Below are positions 1-8,523 of a stretch of 64,000 nucleotides of DNA, piece by piece. Position 1 is the first letter of the stretch. Every line of letters starts with the position of its first letter. The notes under the pieces are model-generated. The model was not told the DNA's origin. It made no database searches and was given only the letters and a program-made list of their open reading frames with translations. The stretch is from an uncultured Aquimarina sp. (GTDB lineage: Bacteria > Bacteroidota > Bacteroidia > Flavobacteriales > Flavobacteriaceae). The DNA is taken from NCBI GenBank assembly GCA_947498815.1, contig CANMLU010000004.1, positions 124,001 through 188,000 on the forward strand, in the 5' to 3' direction. The position numbers and the translations under genes are program-made.

Positions 1-1020
1 GGATCTTATTTGTTCTTTTTTCTTAAGGAAATTTATGTGAAATTAGTAGTGTTTTAAAATTGCGTATTTTTTATGTTTTAGAAATACTATTTTCTGACCT
101 CAGGTGGTTTTTGGATGAACACAAAAAAGCTGTCCAAGAAGAAAAAAAATAATATAGTACACTGAGCCTGTTGAAGATCATTTAATCAGTTGTTCGAATA
201 CTTCAACAAACTCAGTATAACATTTGTAAGTTACTTATTTATAACCATTTTGCACATATTTCCCAACATCTCCATCTCTCTGGCCCAAATGGCTTTGTTT
301 CATTACATTCATTCATGCACATTATATAAATAGACCAATTACCACCTCCGGAAATTGATTTTTGGTCAGATTTGCTAATGGGCTTCATACCTTTTACTTT
401 AAAATTTTTCATATGTATACGGTTTTAAGATTAATTGCTAAAATGGTCGATTGTCATATAATTTTTCAAAAGAAAATTATAAGTGACTACAGACCGTTAT
501 TTAGCCAGTTCTAAAATATTGAAAATAATTATTCCATACTATAGCCGTTTTGTGAATGACTTGTTTTGTGCAATAACTGGCCCATTATGTCTTATAATTG
601 GATAAAAGTGTTATGTTAAAAACAATAATCGGCATGTTAAATACATGTGGCTTTTCAAAAGCCCAAAAACATACTGTAATCATATTGGACCTTATTGAGG
701 TAATACTTTGGATTTTTTTTGCTATTTAATCTAAATAATTCTCCGATGGCTCTGCGAGGATAGTCGATTTCAGGGAATTTTTTATTATACCTGTCCGAAT
801 TTTTAGAAACTCTTCTTTGGATAATGTTTGAGTATATTCTTTGCTGAAAATAGTATTACGTTTGCGTGTTGATAACTTGTAATTGACACCAGAAGTAATT
901 CACAAAGTCTTAACAAATACAATTCATTTTCAGAACTGAAAGATTAGGCTCATCATTAATAAAACTACTATTTTCGAATTGCTTAATATCTGATATAAAG
1001 TTTTGATAGGTACCCAAAAA
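1..1020. other. Intergenic/edge region without a supportable gene
   Basis: About 1 kb, AT-rich and with stops in all frames. The longest stretch without a stop near the left edge (about 27-151, + strand) has no start codon and no recognisable motif. It could be the tail of a decayed gene, but I cannot name it. Apart from the inverted repeat at 161-216 I see nothing to annotate. Confidence 0.6.
161..216. repeat. Imperfect intergenic inverted repeat (REP-like)
   Basis: The arms ACTGAGCCTGTTGAAG (161-176) and CTTCAACAAACTCAGT (201-216) are inverted complements at 14 of 16 positions, around a 24-nt loop. They resemble the short dispersed palindromes (ACTGAGC..GTTGAAG type) that I recall from intergenic regions of Flavobacteriaceae. 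No gene or T-run is nearby, so a repeat is more likely than a terminator. Confidence 0.55.
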
Positions 1021-1023
1021 ATA

Positions 1024-1050
1024 AAGGACCAGCATTTGCTGGTCCTTTTG
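1024..1050 (-). terminator. Rho-independent terminator of the T9SS amylase gene
   Basis: Perfect 11-bp arms AAGGACCAGCA / TGCTGGTCCTT with a 2-4 nt loop, 31 nt past the stop codon of the minus-strand amylase gene. On the minus strand the hairpin is followed by a U-rich tail. Confidence 0.85.
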
Positions 1051-1080
1051 TTTCATAAATAATAAAAATCCGACTGTACC

Positions 1081-3855
1081 TTACTTGATACTTAACTTGG
1101 TTGTAATTATACCTTCTGGGCTATTAATTTTTACTATATATAGTCCTTTTCGAAGATCATTTACCTGGAAACTGTGTCCGGACTTAAAATCTCCGTCAAA
1201 CGTTTTTGCTACCCTACCTGTACTGTTAAAGATTATGACTTTTTTAGCGTCCTTCTTGATAGCAAATGAAGCTCGGGTCGGGTTAGGATAAATAACCAGA
1301 TTAGGTCTTCTTGGTCTGCGAATACGTGGGAAATATGGTCGATCTCCGTAGATTTTGAATTCACCAGGCTGCAACGTGATTTTGGCATTTACATCTCTTA
1401 CAAAAAGAGGTCGACTTCTGAAATTTAATAAATCAAACCAGAAACCCCTTTTTTGAAAGTTCGGATCAATTTCTATAGGTTCAATACCAAAATTACCAAT
1501 AATGGTTACATTCTTAACACCTCTTCTTCGTCCTCTTGAATTATCGGTAAGATGAATTGATTTTGCATCATCCGAAGAGGCATCAATTGTAAAGTCATTG
1601 GTTTTAAAGATATTTTCATTTTGCTTCAAATCAATCAACTTTGAATATAAATCATATACTGCCTTTCTGTTTGGATCTTCGTAGTAATCCCATCGAATTG
1701 GCTTAGGATTAGTTCTACATCCATCATCTACAGTACCATCTTCACAAGTATTAATACTGAAGTCATAACCCAACTCTCCAAACTGCCATATCATTTTGGG
1801 TCCGGGAACCGTAAAATAGAAAGCTCCAGCAAGCGAAATTCTATCCAAAGCGGTTGGCAGATCTTTAACCGAGTAGGTTGCATTTCCATTACCGAATTGT
1901 ATGTTTTTGTACATTAACCTTTCCTCATCATGACTTTCCATATAACCAACATTCGATGGAGTATCCCAACCTTTGTTTAGATAAGAAATCCAACTGAAGT
2001 CAGAATTGTCATATCCCATTGTTCCTTGATTATAATTAAAGTTACGATTACCCCATACTAGCATTCCTTCATTAATAAGGATAGTTTCTTCTTCATTTGG
2101 AGCAAAATGTTCTAATATTACATAAGCGTTTGGATCTATAGCTTTGATTTTGTTGTTCATACGTTTAAGTATATCGATTCTATCTTGATCAAAAGACCCA
2201 CCATCACCAATAGTATTGGTAAATCCTTTTGTGAAATCAAAACGGTAACCATCGATATTATACTCTTCTAACCAATATTCGTTTAGACGATCTATATATA
2301 ACTCTGTAGCATTAGCTTGATGATCTATATCGTTAAAGAACGAAAATGATGTATTTGCATCGTTGATATTAAAAAATGGATTTTCTGAGGTCACCTTACC
2401 AGTATAACAACCATTACAGTCATTCCACATTCTATAGTATGGATTTTGACCTGTGGCATGATTGTAAACAACATCCAATATTACAGCAATTCCTCTTGCA
2501 TGGCACTCATCAACAAACTCCTTAAAAGCTCTTGGTGAACCATAGTATTTGTCTAGAGCCATATGGAATGAAGGATTATATCCCCAGCTTATGTTTCCAT
2601 CGAATTCGGAAACAGGCAGCAATTCAATGGCATTAATACCAAGATTTTGTAAATAATCTAATCTAGCTTTTACGGCATCATAAGAGTGTAACTCATCAAA
2701 ATCTCGTATTAATAATTCATAGATGACCAAATCCGTATTAGCTGGTCTTTTGAAATTCTCGACTTTCCAGTCATATGGCGCTTCTCCGGTTTTAAACCAG
2801 GTTACTGCATGATTAGTTTTTCCGTTTGGATAATCTGGAATATTTGCGAAGGTATCTTCGTCAATATAAATATCATTAAATTCTGAAAGAATAAGTGTAG
2901 AGTAGGGGTCTGCGATAGAAATACCCGCTTCTACAACATATTGGTACAATATATCTGACTCATTTGGCAGATTATCTAGAGTAATCCAAAAGCGATCCTG
3001 AGCACTATCCTTGTTTAGCAAATAGGTATCGTCAATATTCCAGTCGTTTCCATTAAAGTTACCTTTTACGTGAATGAATTCTTTTCCTGGAGCATACAAA
3101 ACTAAAGTTGCGGTAGTCGGATCGGATGAATCAAGGTTAAGACCATCCTTCATTCCTGCTGGAACTGGAGCTTCGACAGTATTTGGTGCTACAACGGCTG
3201 AAAATTGCTTTGATAGTGTATTCGAACTTCCACTTTCGGTAGCCTCCAAAACAAAATCAGTATTTTCTGTAACAATATAGTCGGTTGTGTAGTTGGTAAT
3301 CGCCGTTTGAGTATCTACAATGGCTCCATTAGCAGACAATGTAAAATCGGCTGAAACACTAGTGCTAGCCTCAATGGTCAATGAACCACCTGAACTTACT
3401 ACACTAGTGGTTTGTGAAGGCGAACCTAGAGAAAGTTCAAAAATTCCAACATTTACAATGTTATCCTGAGTTTTTTTATCGCCAGAACCATCTTTGGCCT
3501 TAGCAAGCATACCAATACGGTCTATACCAGTAGCACCGTAAAAAGCCGTAGGAGTAAAGGTAATTGAAAAAGTACCATCTCCGTTATTGGTGAATTTGTT
3601 TGCTTCATTAGAGTTAGTCCAATCCCCATTGGTTGGAGAATTGATAGCATTGTTGCTTCCTTGTTCAAAATACCATGCCCATAAATAAACATCTGTTACT
3701 CCCCAAACAGCTGTATCCACCTCGGAAACAGTTATGGTTATTTCGTTATCCTCATCAAAAGGAGAGGGAGTAATAGTAAATGTCGCGTTTTGCTGCTGGG
3801 CTAGAATAGTATTCATTCCCAGAACGATGCATAATAATAAAATAATTTTTTTCAT
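1081..3855 (-). CDS. Secreted alpha-amylase family (GH13) protein with T9SS sorting domain
   Basis: 924-residue secreted starch-degrading enzyme. A signal peptide (about 1-20, ending TILAQ) is followed by two Ig/E-set-like regions. The second, about 245-330, resembles a CBM48/E-set module. The GH13 barrel follows at about 375-800. Visible GH13 motifs are DVVYNHA (region I), GYRFDFTKG with the nucleophile Asp (about 540), VILEHF with the acid/base Glu (about 581) and MESHDEER with the third Asp (about 640). The last 70 residues are a type A T9SS sorting domain (IYPNPTRASF through GLYIVKI), so the product is probably exported by T9SS and attached to the surface. The linker before the sorting domain is unusually Arg/Pro-rich. 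It lies downstream of the sus operon but beyond a terminator, with its own upstream region and a possible LacI-type site. Exact substrate specificity cannot be read from sequence. Confidence 0.93.
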   Translation of the reverse strand: MKKIILLLCIVLGMNTILAQQQNATFTITPSPFDEDNEITITVSEVDTAVWGVTDVYLWAWYFEQGSNNAINSPTNGDWTNSNEANKFTNNGDGTFSITFTPTAFYGATGIDRIGMLAKAKDGSGDKKTQDNIVNVGIFELSLGSPSQTTSVVSSGGSLTIEASTSVSADFTLSANGAIVDTQTAITNYTTDYIVTENTDFVLEATESGSSNTLSKQFSAVVAPNTVEAPVPAGMKDGLNLDSSDPTTATLVLYAPGKEFIHVKGNFNGNDWNIDDTYLLNKDSAQDRFWITLDNLPNESDILYQYVVEAGISIADPYSTLILSEFNDIYIDEDTFANIPDYPNGKTNHAVTWFKTGEAPYDWKVENFKRPANTDLVIYELLIRDFDELHSYDAVKARLDYLQNLGINAIELLPVSEFDGNISWGYNPSFHMALDKYYGSPRAFKEFVDECHARGIAVILDVVYNHATGQNPYYRMWNDCNGCYTGKVTSENPFFNINDANTSFSFFNDIDHQANATELYIDRLNEYWLEEYNIDGYRFDFTKGFTNTIGDGGSFDQDRIDILKRMNNKIKAIDPNAYVILEHFAPNEEETILINEGMLVWGNRNFNYNQGTMGYDNSDFSWISYLNKGWDTPSNVGYMESHDEERLMYKNIQFGNGNATYSVKDLPTALDRISLAGAFYFTVPGPKMIWQFGELGYDFSINTCEDGTVDDGCRTNPKPIRWDYYEDPNRKAVYDLYSKLIDLKQNENIFKTNDFTIDASSDDAKSIHLTDNSRGRRRGVKNVTIIGNFGIEPIEIDPNFQKRGFWFDLLNFRSRPLFVRDVNAKITLQPGEFKIYGDRPYFPRIRRPRRPNLVIYPNPTRASFAIKKDAKKVIIFNSTGRVAKTFDGDFKSGHSFQVNDLRKGLYIVKINSPEGIITTKLSIK

Positions 3856-3950
3856 GACTTGTGTGTTTTATGTTGAACAGTGATTGTTCATATCTTCAAA
3901 AATAATCGAAGCACAAGAAATATTGGAATCTGTGAGAAAACATTTTACAA

Positions 3951-3963
3951 CTCAAACGTTGTA
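3951..3963 (-). promoter_or_regulatory. Candidate LacI-type operator before the T9SS amylase
   Basis: On the minus strand this reads ACAACGTTTGAG. It matches the stronger site before susC (AACGTTTGCG) at 9 of 10 core positions. It lies about 100 bp upstream of the amylase start, as expected for coordinated maltodextrin control. One half of the palindrome is degenerate, so this is a weak call. Confidence 0.4.
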
Positions 3964-4117
3964 GTGTTAACAAAAACTTATTTTTTGTAATGATCCAATA
4001 GATTTTCCGGAATTTTTTCACAGTTTTTGTATCAAAACATCATTTTATTTTTTTAAGCCTTTGATTTTTAAATAGGTGCTCTGATCCATCTCAGATCTTT
4101 GCTGAATTTTTTAAAAT

Positions 4118-4147
4118 AATAAAGAGTGCCTTTTGGCACTCTTTATT
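4118..4147 (-). terminator. Rho-independent terminator of the sus operon
   Basis: Perfect 13-bp arms AATAAAGAGTGCC / GGCACTCTTTATT with a TTTT loop, about 32 nt beyond the stop of the lipoprotein amylase. It separates the susCDE-amylase operon from the T9SS amylase gene. Confidence 0.9.
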
Positions 4148-4178
4148 CAAAATTAGTAGTTGTTAAAGTTTAGCTTGG

Positions 4179-5627
4179 TTATTGCTTAGCCAGAGACCAT
4201 ATTGTAAACCCTCTTGGCGGTGCCTCGAGAGTTACTTTTCCTGCTGAATCTGTAGTCAATGTATTTTTAGAGTTATTTGCATAATCGACTACTTTTTTTC
4301 CTAGCCAATTCGAGGTTACAGAGGTTTTCTTTTCCTGATTGCTAATATTTATGTAAAATATTAATCCGGGGTTTGCACCAGACCCTGCTCTTTTCATAAT
4401 ATACTCATCTACATCAACCTTTAGGATTTCCACATCTCCTATAGCAATGGTATTATGAATAAGAACTAAGTTTTTAAGAATGTCTTTAAAACTATCATTT
4501 TCATAATCATTATAAAAAAGAGTAGGGTAACCATCGTGCGTAAGAATATAGGCATAAGCAATCATTTTATTCCTGAAGCTTATATTATTATCGGTATTTG
4601 GATCTTTTTCGGTATCATGATTAGCAGTAAAAGTCACTGCCTTATCAGGATAAATCTTGCGTAACATATTATCATTCTCTCCCAGGGCTGTAAGATTATT
4701 ATTGCGATCTAAAGTTTCGTCTAGTTTATAAAAACACGCAAAATCAAATGCAGTTGATCCAGAAGCGTCTACCCAGTCTTTTAAAGTTTGAGCATTGCCA
4801 TCAAAATTTTCTCCTACAGAAAAACCTCCAACTTTATCATTCCATGCCTTTACCCATTTTGGGTCAAAACTTTTTACATAATCAAAACGCCATCCATCAA
4901 ACTTTAATTCGTTTTTATAAAATTCTGCTACAGAATCATCTCTACCCCATAACCAATCTTGTACATATTTTTGATCATGACACAGGTCAGTTTTAGCAAA
5001 AAATGGATTTTCTTCATATCCATCGGTAGGATGAAAATCATTAGGATGGAAATGGTTGTAGTTTCGATTGAACTTGCCCGAGGCATTACCGTTTTGTTCA
5101 TCGAATAAAGTATATGCTTGGGTGTCACCAGGTCTTAGAGGGTTTGCCTCTGTGGCTCCTCCAGAGTTATGACTAATTACGATATCCGCGACTACTTCAA
5201 TTTTACTATCATGGGCTTTTTGAATCAAACTTTCTAATTCTGCTTTAGATCCAAATCGAGTTTCTATTGTTCCGTGTTGATCTAGTTGTCCAACATCAAA
5301 ATAATCGGCCGGATCATACCCCATGGATAACCTACCAGATTGTCCTTTACCTGGAGCAGGTAACCAGATTCTGTTCACTCCTGTTGAAGACCAATCGGCG
5401 ATTTTACTGTTTATTTCGTCATACCAGCCTCCGATAGGCTCAACATCCCAATAGAAAGCCTGCATCATGACGCCAACTCCATCTTGTCTGAACTGGTTAA
5501 GGTCCAGTTTTGATGCCTCTAGATCACTTCCATTATTTTCGGAAGAATCATCTGAAGAACATCCCATGTATACTATAGAAATAAACCCTAAAAGTATACT
5601 TGTTATTTTATTAGTTAAGTTTCTCAT
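4179..5627 (-). CDS. Lipoprotein alpha-amylase (GH13)
   Basis: 482-residue endo-acting starch hydrolase. The N-terminus is a lipoprotein signal with lipobox YMGC followed by Ser/Asp/Asn residues, consistent with export to the cell surface. The GH13 barrel starts with MMQAFYWDVEPIGGWY. It carries GWRFDYVKSF (nucleophile Asp, about 246), SVGENFDG (Glu, about 271) and TANHDTEKD (Asp, about 336). The barrel layout, including AYAYILTHDGYPTLFY near the end, resembles the compact plant/archaeal-type alpha-amylases (GH13_6/7) rather than the SusG type; the subfamily is inference. It is the last gene of the susC-susD-susE operon, 78 nt after the SusE-like gene, with an intercistronic hairpin in the gap. 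Confidence 0.93.
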   Translation of the reverse strand: MRNLTNKITSILLGFISIVYMGCSSDDSSENNGSDLEASKLDLNQFRQDGVGVMMQAFYWDVEPIGGWYDEINSKIADWSSTGVNRIWLPAPGKGQSGRLSMGYDPADYFDVGQLDQHGTIETRFGSKAELESLIQKAHDSKIEVVADIVISHNSGGATEANPLRPGDTQAYTLFDEQNGNASGKFNRNYNHFHPNDFHPTDGYEENPFFAKTDLCHDQKYVQDWLWGRDDSVAEFYKNELKFDGWRFDYVKSFDPKWVKAWNDKVGGFSVGENFDGNAQTLKDWVDASGSTAFDFACFYKLDETLDRNNNLTALGENDNMLRKIYPDKAVTFTANHDTEKDPNTDNNISFRNKMIAYAYILTHDGYPTLFYNDYENDSFKDILKNLVLIHNTIAIGDVEILKVDVDEYIMKRAGSGANPGLIFYINISNQEKKTSVTSNWLGKKVVDYANNSKNTLTTDSAGKVTLEAPPRGFTIWSLAKQ

Positions 5628-5641
5628 AAGCTTTAATAATT

Positions 5642-5674
5642 AAAGGGCTGTTTTATGAATAAAAACAGCCCTTT
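5642..5674 (-). terminator. Intercistronic hairpin between SusE-like gene and amylase
   Basis: Perfect 13-bp arms AAAGGGCTGTTTT / AAAACAGCCCTTT with a 7-nt loop, between the SusE-like stop and the amylase start. It could be a partial terminator or an RNA-stabilising hairpin that sets amylase expression relative to the uptake genes. The tail after it on the minus strand (AATTATTAA) is not a strong T-run, which favours partial read-through. Confidence 0.6.
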
Positions 5675-5705
5675 CTAAATTTAGTTTAGACTAACTCAAT
5701 TGTAT

Positions 5706-6842
5706 TTAATTTTTCTTGACAAAGATATAATTACCATCAAGGTCATTAAACCATATGTCATATTTACCTTCTGTTACATTTATATCACCCGAAGAGCTAC
5801 TAATTGCTGAAGGAAAGCTATCTCCTCCCCAGTTTACGTCCCATGCATCTTCTGCTCTGAATTTAGCCGCACCATCTTTAAGTTCTATATCCTGTATATA
5901 CCATATATGAGGATTTAGTGATGATTGGATTAAATCGGTATCTGGAGCATCCCATCCACTGGCGTCTCCTGTTCTTGTAGACCCAATTAATCCGATAGTA
6001 GAATACGTTGGATTAGAGCTTACATCTCTAGTCTTCAATGAATATGTTAAACTTTCTATATCCACCTCTAATTTGTAGTATCCAGCAGAAGAAACGGTAA
6101 AAGCATCAGGATCACCACCATTAAGTTCGTTATTGGTGATTTTATCATTTCCTACAGGACCCCATTGTGGTTGCCATTCACCAAAATTTTCCAGAAGCTT
6201 AAAACCACCTGATCCAAAGTTTATTGTAATTTGGTATTTATTAGGATTAGCTGGATCTCTGAATAAATAAGGGTTCTTTAGTCCCGGATTCCAATCATCA
6301 TCAGTTAATATGCCGTCTTCATTAATATCCACCACATTTCCAACAATAAATAGATTTATAAAATTTTCTTCTATTACTGTTACTTCATAGGGTGTAGCAG
6401 TTAATTTAAAAGTATTTGAAATTTTTTCAAAAACATTGTCTTTACCAATATTAGATTTAATTCTAAACTCGATAGAGCTTTCTTGATTTTCTAAAGAACC
6501 TAGTTTTAGGAAAAGATCATTTATTTCACTAATCTTCCACGAAAAAGTATTTTTAGTGGTTATAGCTAAGGTTTCAGATACTTCAAAATTAGTATCGGTA
6601 AGAGCCGCTTCAATCAAATAATTAATTTGAGTGGGTATATCATAACTACCATGATTCCACTCCAAAGTGAGTGCATCGTCACCTGCGGTAGCTTCACTTA
6701 ATTCTACCGATAGATCCTGTGTAGTTATACTGGCTGCTGTTGCTGATTCAGAATTAATAACAACCTTGTCATCTTCTTCGTCACATGAAATAAATATGCT
6801 AACCAGTAACAGTAATATTAATGTTTTTATGTTATTTTTCAT
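5706..6842 (-). CDS. SusE/SusF-like surface starch-binding lipoprotein
   Basis: 378-residue lipoprotein (signal ending IFISC, then DEEDD). The N-terminal third resembles the SusE domain (Ig-like, contains LTLEWNHGSYDIPTQINY). The C-terminal part holds two starch-binding-like modules: one around INFGSGGFKLLENFGEWQPQWG and one around LKDGAAKFRAEDAWDVNWGG, with conserved aromatics. In Bacteroidota these lipoproteins hold starch and maltooligosaccharides at the surface for the SusCD transporter. The gene is 17 nt downstream of susD and clearly in its operon. Whether it is a true SusE or SusF cannot be decided. Confidence 0.88.
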   Translation of the reverse strand: MKNNIKTLILLLLVSIFISCDEEDDKVVINSESATAASITTQDLSVELSEATAGDDALTLEWNHGSYDIPTQINYLIEAALTDTNFEVSETLAITTKNTFSWKISEINDLFLKLGSLENQESSIEFRIKSNIGKDNVFEKISNTFKLTATPYEVTVIEENFINLFIVGNVVDINEDGILTDDDWNPGLKNPYLFRDPANPNKYQITINFGSGGFKLLENFGEWQPQWGPVGNDKITNNELNGGDPDAFTVSSAGYYKLEVDIESLTYSLKTRDVSSNPTYSTIGLIGSTRTGDASGWDAPDTDLIQSSLNPHIWYIQDIELKDGAAKFRAEDAWDVNWGGDSFPSAISSSSGDINVTEGKYDIWFNDLDGNYIFVKKN

Positions 6843-6859
6843 TTTAAAAAAATTTAAAA

Positions 6860-8521
6860 TTAGTAACCTTGATTTTGACCTCCGAAGTTTGGATTAGCTT
6901 GTAAAGCTTCCAAAGGAATAGGGAATAAGGCATAAGTACTTGGAATAGCTGCACCCGTTACAATTCCACCTTTCCATGGCCAGGTATAAGTACCTCCGGT
7001 AAATTGTCCTAAACGTATTAAATCTTGACGTCTATGACCTTCGTAATAAAGCTCTCTAGCTCTTTCATCTCTTATGAAATCAGGACTTCTAAAAGTTGCT
7101 GCATCTATATTACCTGATGGTCCACCATAAGCTCTTTCTCTTAATTCATTAATCAAGCTAATTGCTCGTGACTCAGAACCTCCGCCACCTTCTAAATGAG
7201 CCTCTGCATACATTAAGTATACATCTGCAAGTCTAAACATTGGAAAATCTATATCTGAGAAATTCATTGAAGGAGCATCTCCTGCAGCATATGTATTTCT
7301 AAATTTGGTAGTAGGATAACCGTCTTTCCAAGATCTATAATCATTCATTTCAAAATTATGTCCTGCAGTAAAAAATATAGCTCTTTGATCCTCATTGGTA
7401 TCAGAATCATCAGTACTGGTATCAAAACTATCTTCACTTATTCCTTCAAAAAGACTATAAAGGGCAGGTGTACAGCGATGTCCTGTCCAACCAGCTTGAG
7501 CTCCCAGATCTGCGATACTGTAAAGCAGTTTACTTTCTGGATCATCAGGATCTTCTCTAACATTCATTGTGTCGGTGCTATAGCTACCATTTACTAAATA
7601 AGTAGTTCCTCCAAATGATTGTATATTAACTCTGTCACTTACTATAGGAAAGATAATCTCTTTTGAGTTAAAATTATCTCCTTGAAAGATGGATTGGTAA
7701 TTCTCATCTAAGGAAAATCCTCCTTCATTAATTATGATATCACAAAATTCTAAAGCTTTGTCATACATAGATGTATTAGCATATACTTCTGCGTTTAAAT
7801 ATATTTTTGCCAAAACCATATCTACAGCAGAACGATTTGCTCTTCCATATTCGTTTTGAACAGGAATAATTTCTCTTATTTGTATTAATTCCTCTTCAAC
7901 ATATTCAAAAATTTGTCCTCTTGTAGATCTTGGTTTAAGAGCTCCTCCAATTCCATCTTTTTCTGTAACTAAAGGTACTCCACCGAATAAATCCATGGCG
8001 TGATAATAAGAAAGCGCTCTTAAGAATCTTGCTTCAGCTCTAAGTTCGTCTTTCTCTTGAAAATCGATTGCTTCGGTTTCAAGTAAAAAGTTATTTACTT
8101 GACTAATTTGAAAAAATATACGATTATACATGTATCCAAAATACTTATTGGTAGCTACCCAATTTGACGTGGTAGTTAAAGGATCAAGACCACCATCTCC
8201 CCATCGATTTTTAACAATATCGGTAGTCATTTCTTGTAAATTCCATAAACTTCTAAGATACACCGCTTCTCCTGGATCATCTGCAACAACATCAGATTGT
8301 TGATTGCCTGAACCAGGAACTCCAGTACCATGTAAGATTAATCCGCCGTATAGTCTGGCTACCAGTCCTTTAACAGCGTCAGGGTCTTCATTAAGTAAAT
8401 CTTCAAGTCTGCGTTCTACGACCGGATCTGTATTTAAGTCATCGGTACAAGACGAGATAGTTATTACAGTTATAAGTGTTAAAAACACCCAAAAATTGCT
8501 TATTGATTTCATAGCTTTCAT
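6860..8521 (-). CDS. susD: SusD/RagB family starch-binding outer membrane lipoprotein
   Basis: 553-residue lipoprotein (signal ending TISSC, then TDDLNTDP, typical of SusD). SusD family features include NNFLLETEAIDFQEKDELRAEARFLRA (TPR-like helices), the Y-H-A-M-D-L-F-G-G-V-P-L motif, and a C-terminal region with AEAHLEGG, INELRERAYG and RDERARELYYEGHRR. It caps the SusC barrel and delivers maltodextrins to it. It starts 2 nt after the susC stop, so the two are translationally coupled. The symbol is by family and context. Confidence 0.95.
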   Translation of the reverse strand: MKAMKSISNFWVFLTLITVITISSCTDDLNTDPVVERRLEDLLNEDPDAVKGLVARLYGGLILHGTGVPGSGNQQSDVVADDPGEAVYLRSLWNLQEMTTDIVKNRWGDGGLDPLTTTSNWVATNKYFGYMYNRIFFQISQVNNFLLETEAIDFQEKDELRAEARFLRALSYYHAMDLFGGVPLVTEKDGIGGALKPRSTRGQIFEYVEEELIQIREIIPVQNEYGRANRSAVDMVLAKIYLNAEVYANTSMYDKALEFCDIIINEGGFSLDENYQSIFQGDNFNSKEIIFPIVSDRVNIQSFGGTTYLVNGSYSTDTMNVREDPDDPESKLLYSIADLGAQAGWTGHRCTPALYSLFEGISEDSFDTSTDDSDTNEDQRAIFFTAGHNFEMNDYRSWKDGYPTTKFRNTYAAGDAPSMNFSDIDFPMFRLADVYLMYAEAHLEGGGGSESRAISLINELRERAYGGPSGNIDAATFRSPDFIRDERARELYYEGHRRQDLIRLGQFTGGTYTWPWKGGIVTGAAIPSTYALFPIPLEALQANPNFGGQNQGY

Positions 8522-8523
8522 TT

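Noticed and set aside
1-160. Possible gene tail at the left edge ending near 151
   Set aside because: It is about 41 codons with no start inside the window and no recognisable motif; it could be chance in AT-rich sequence.
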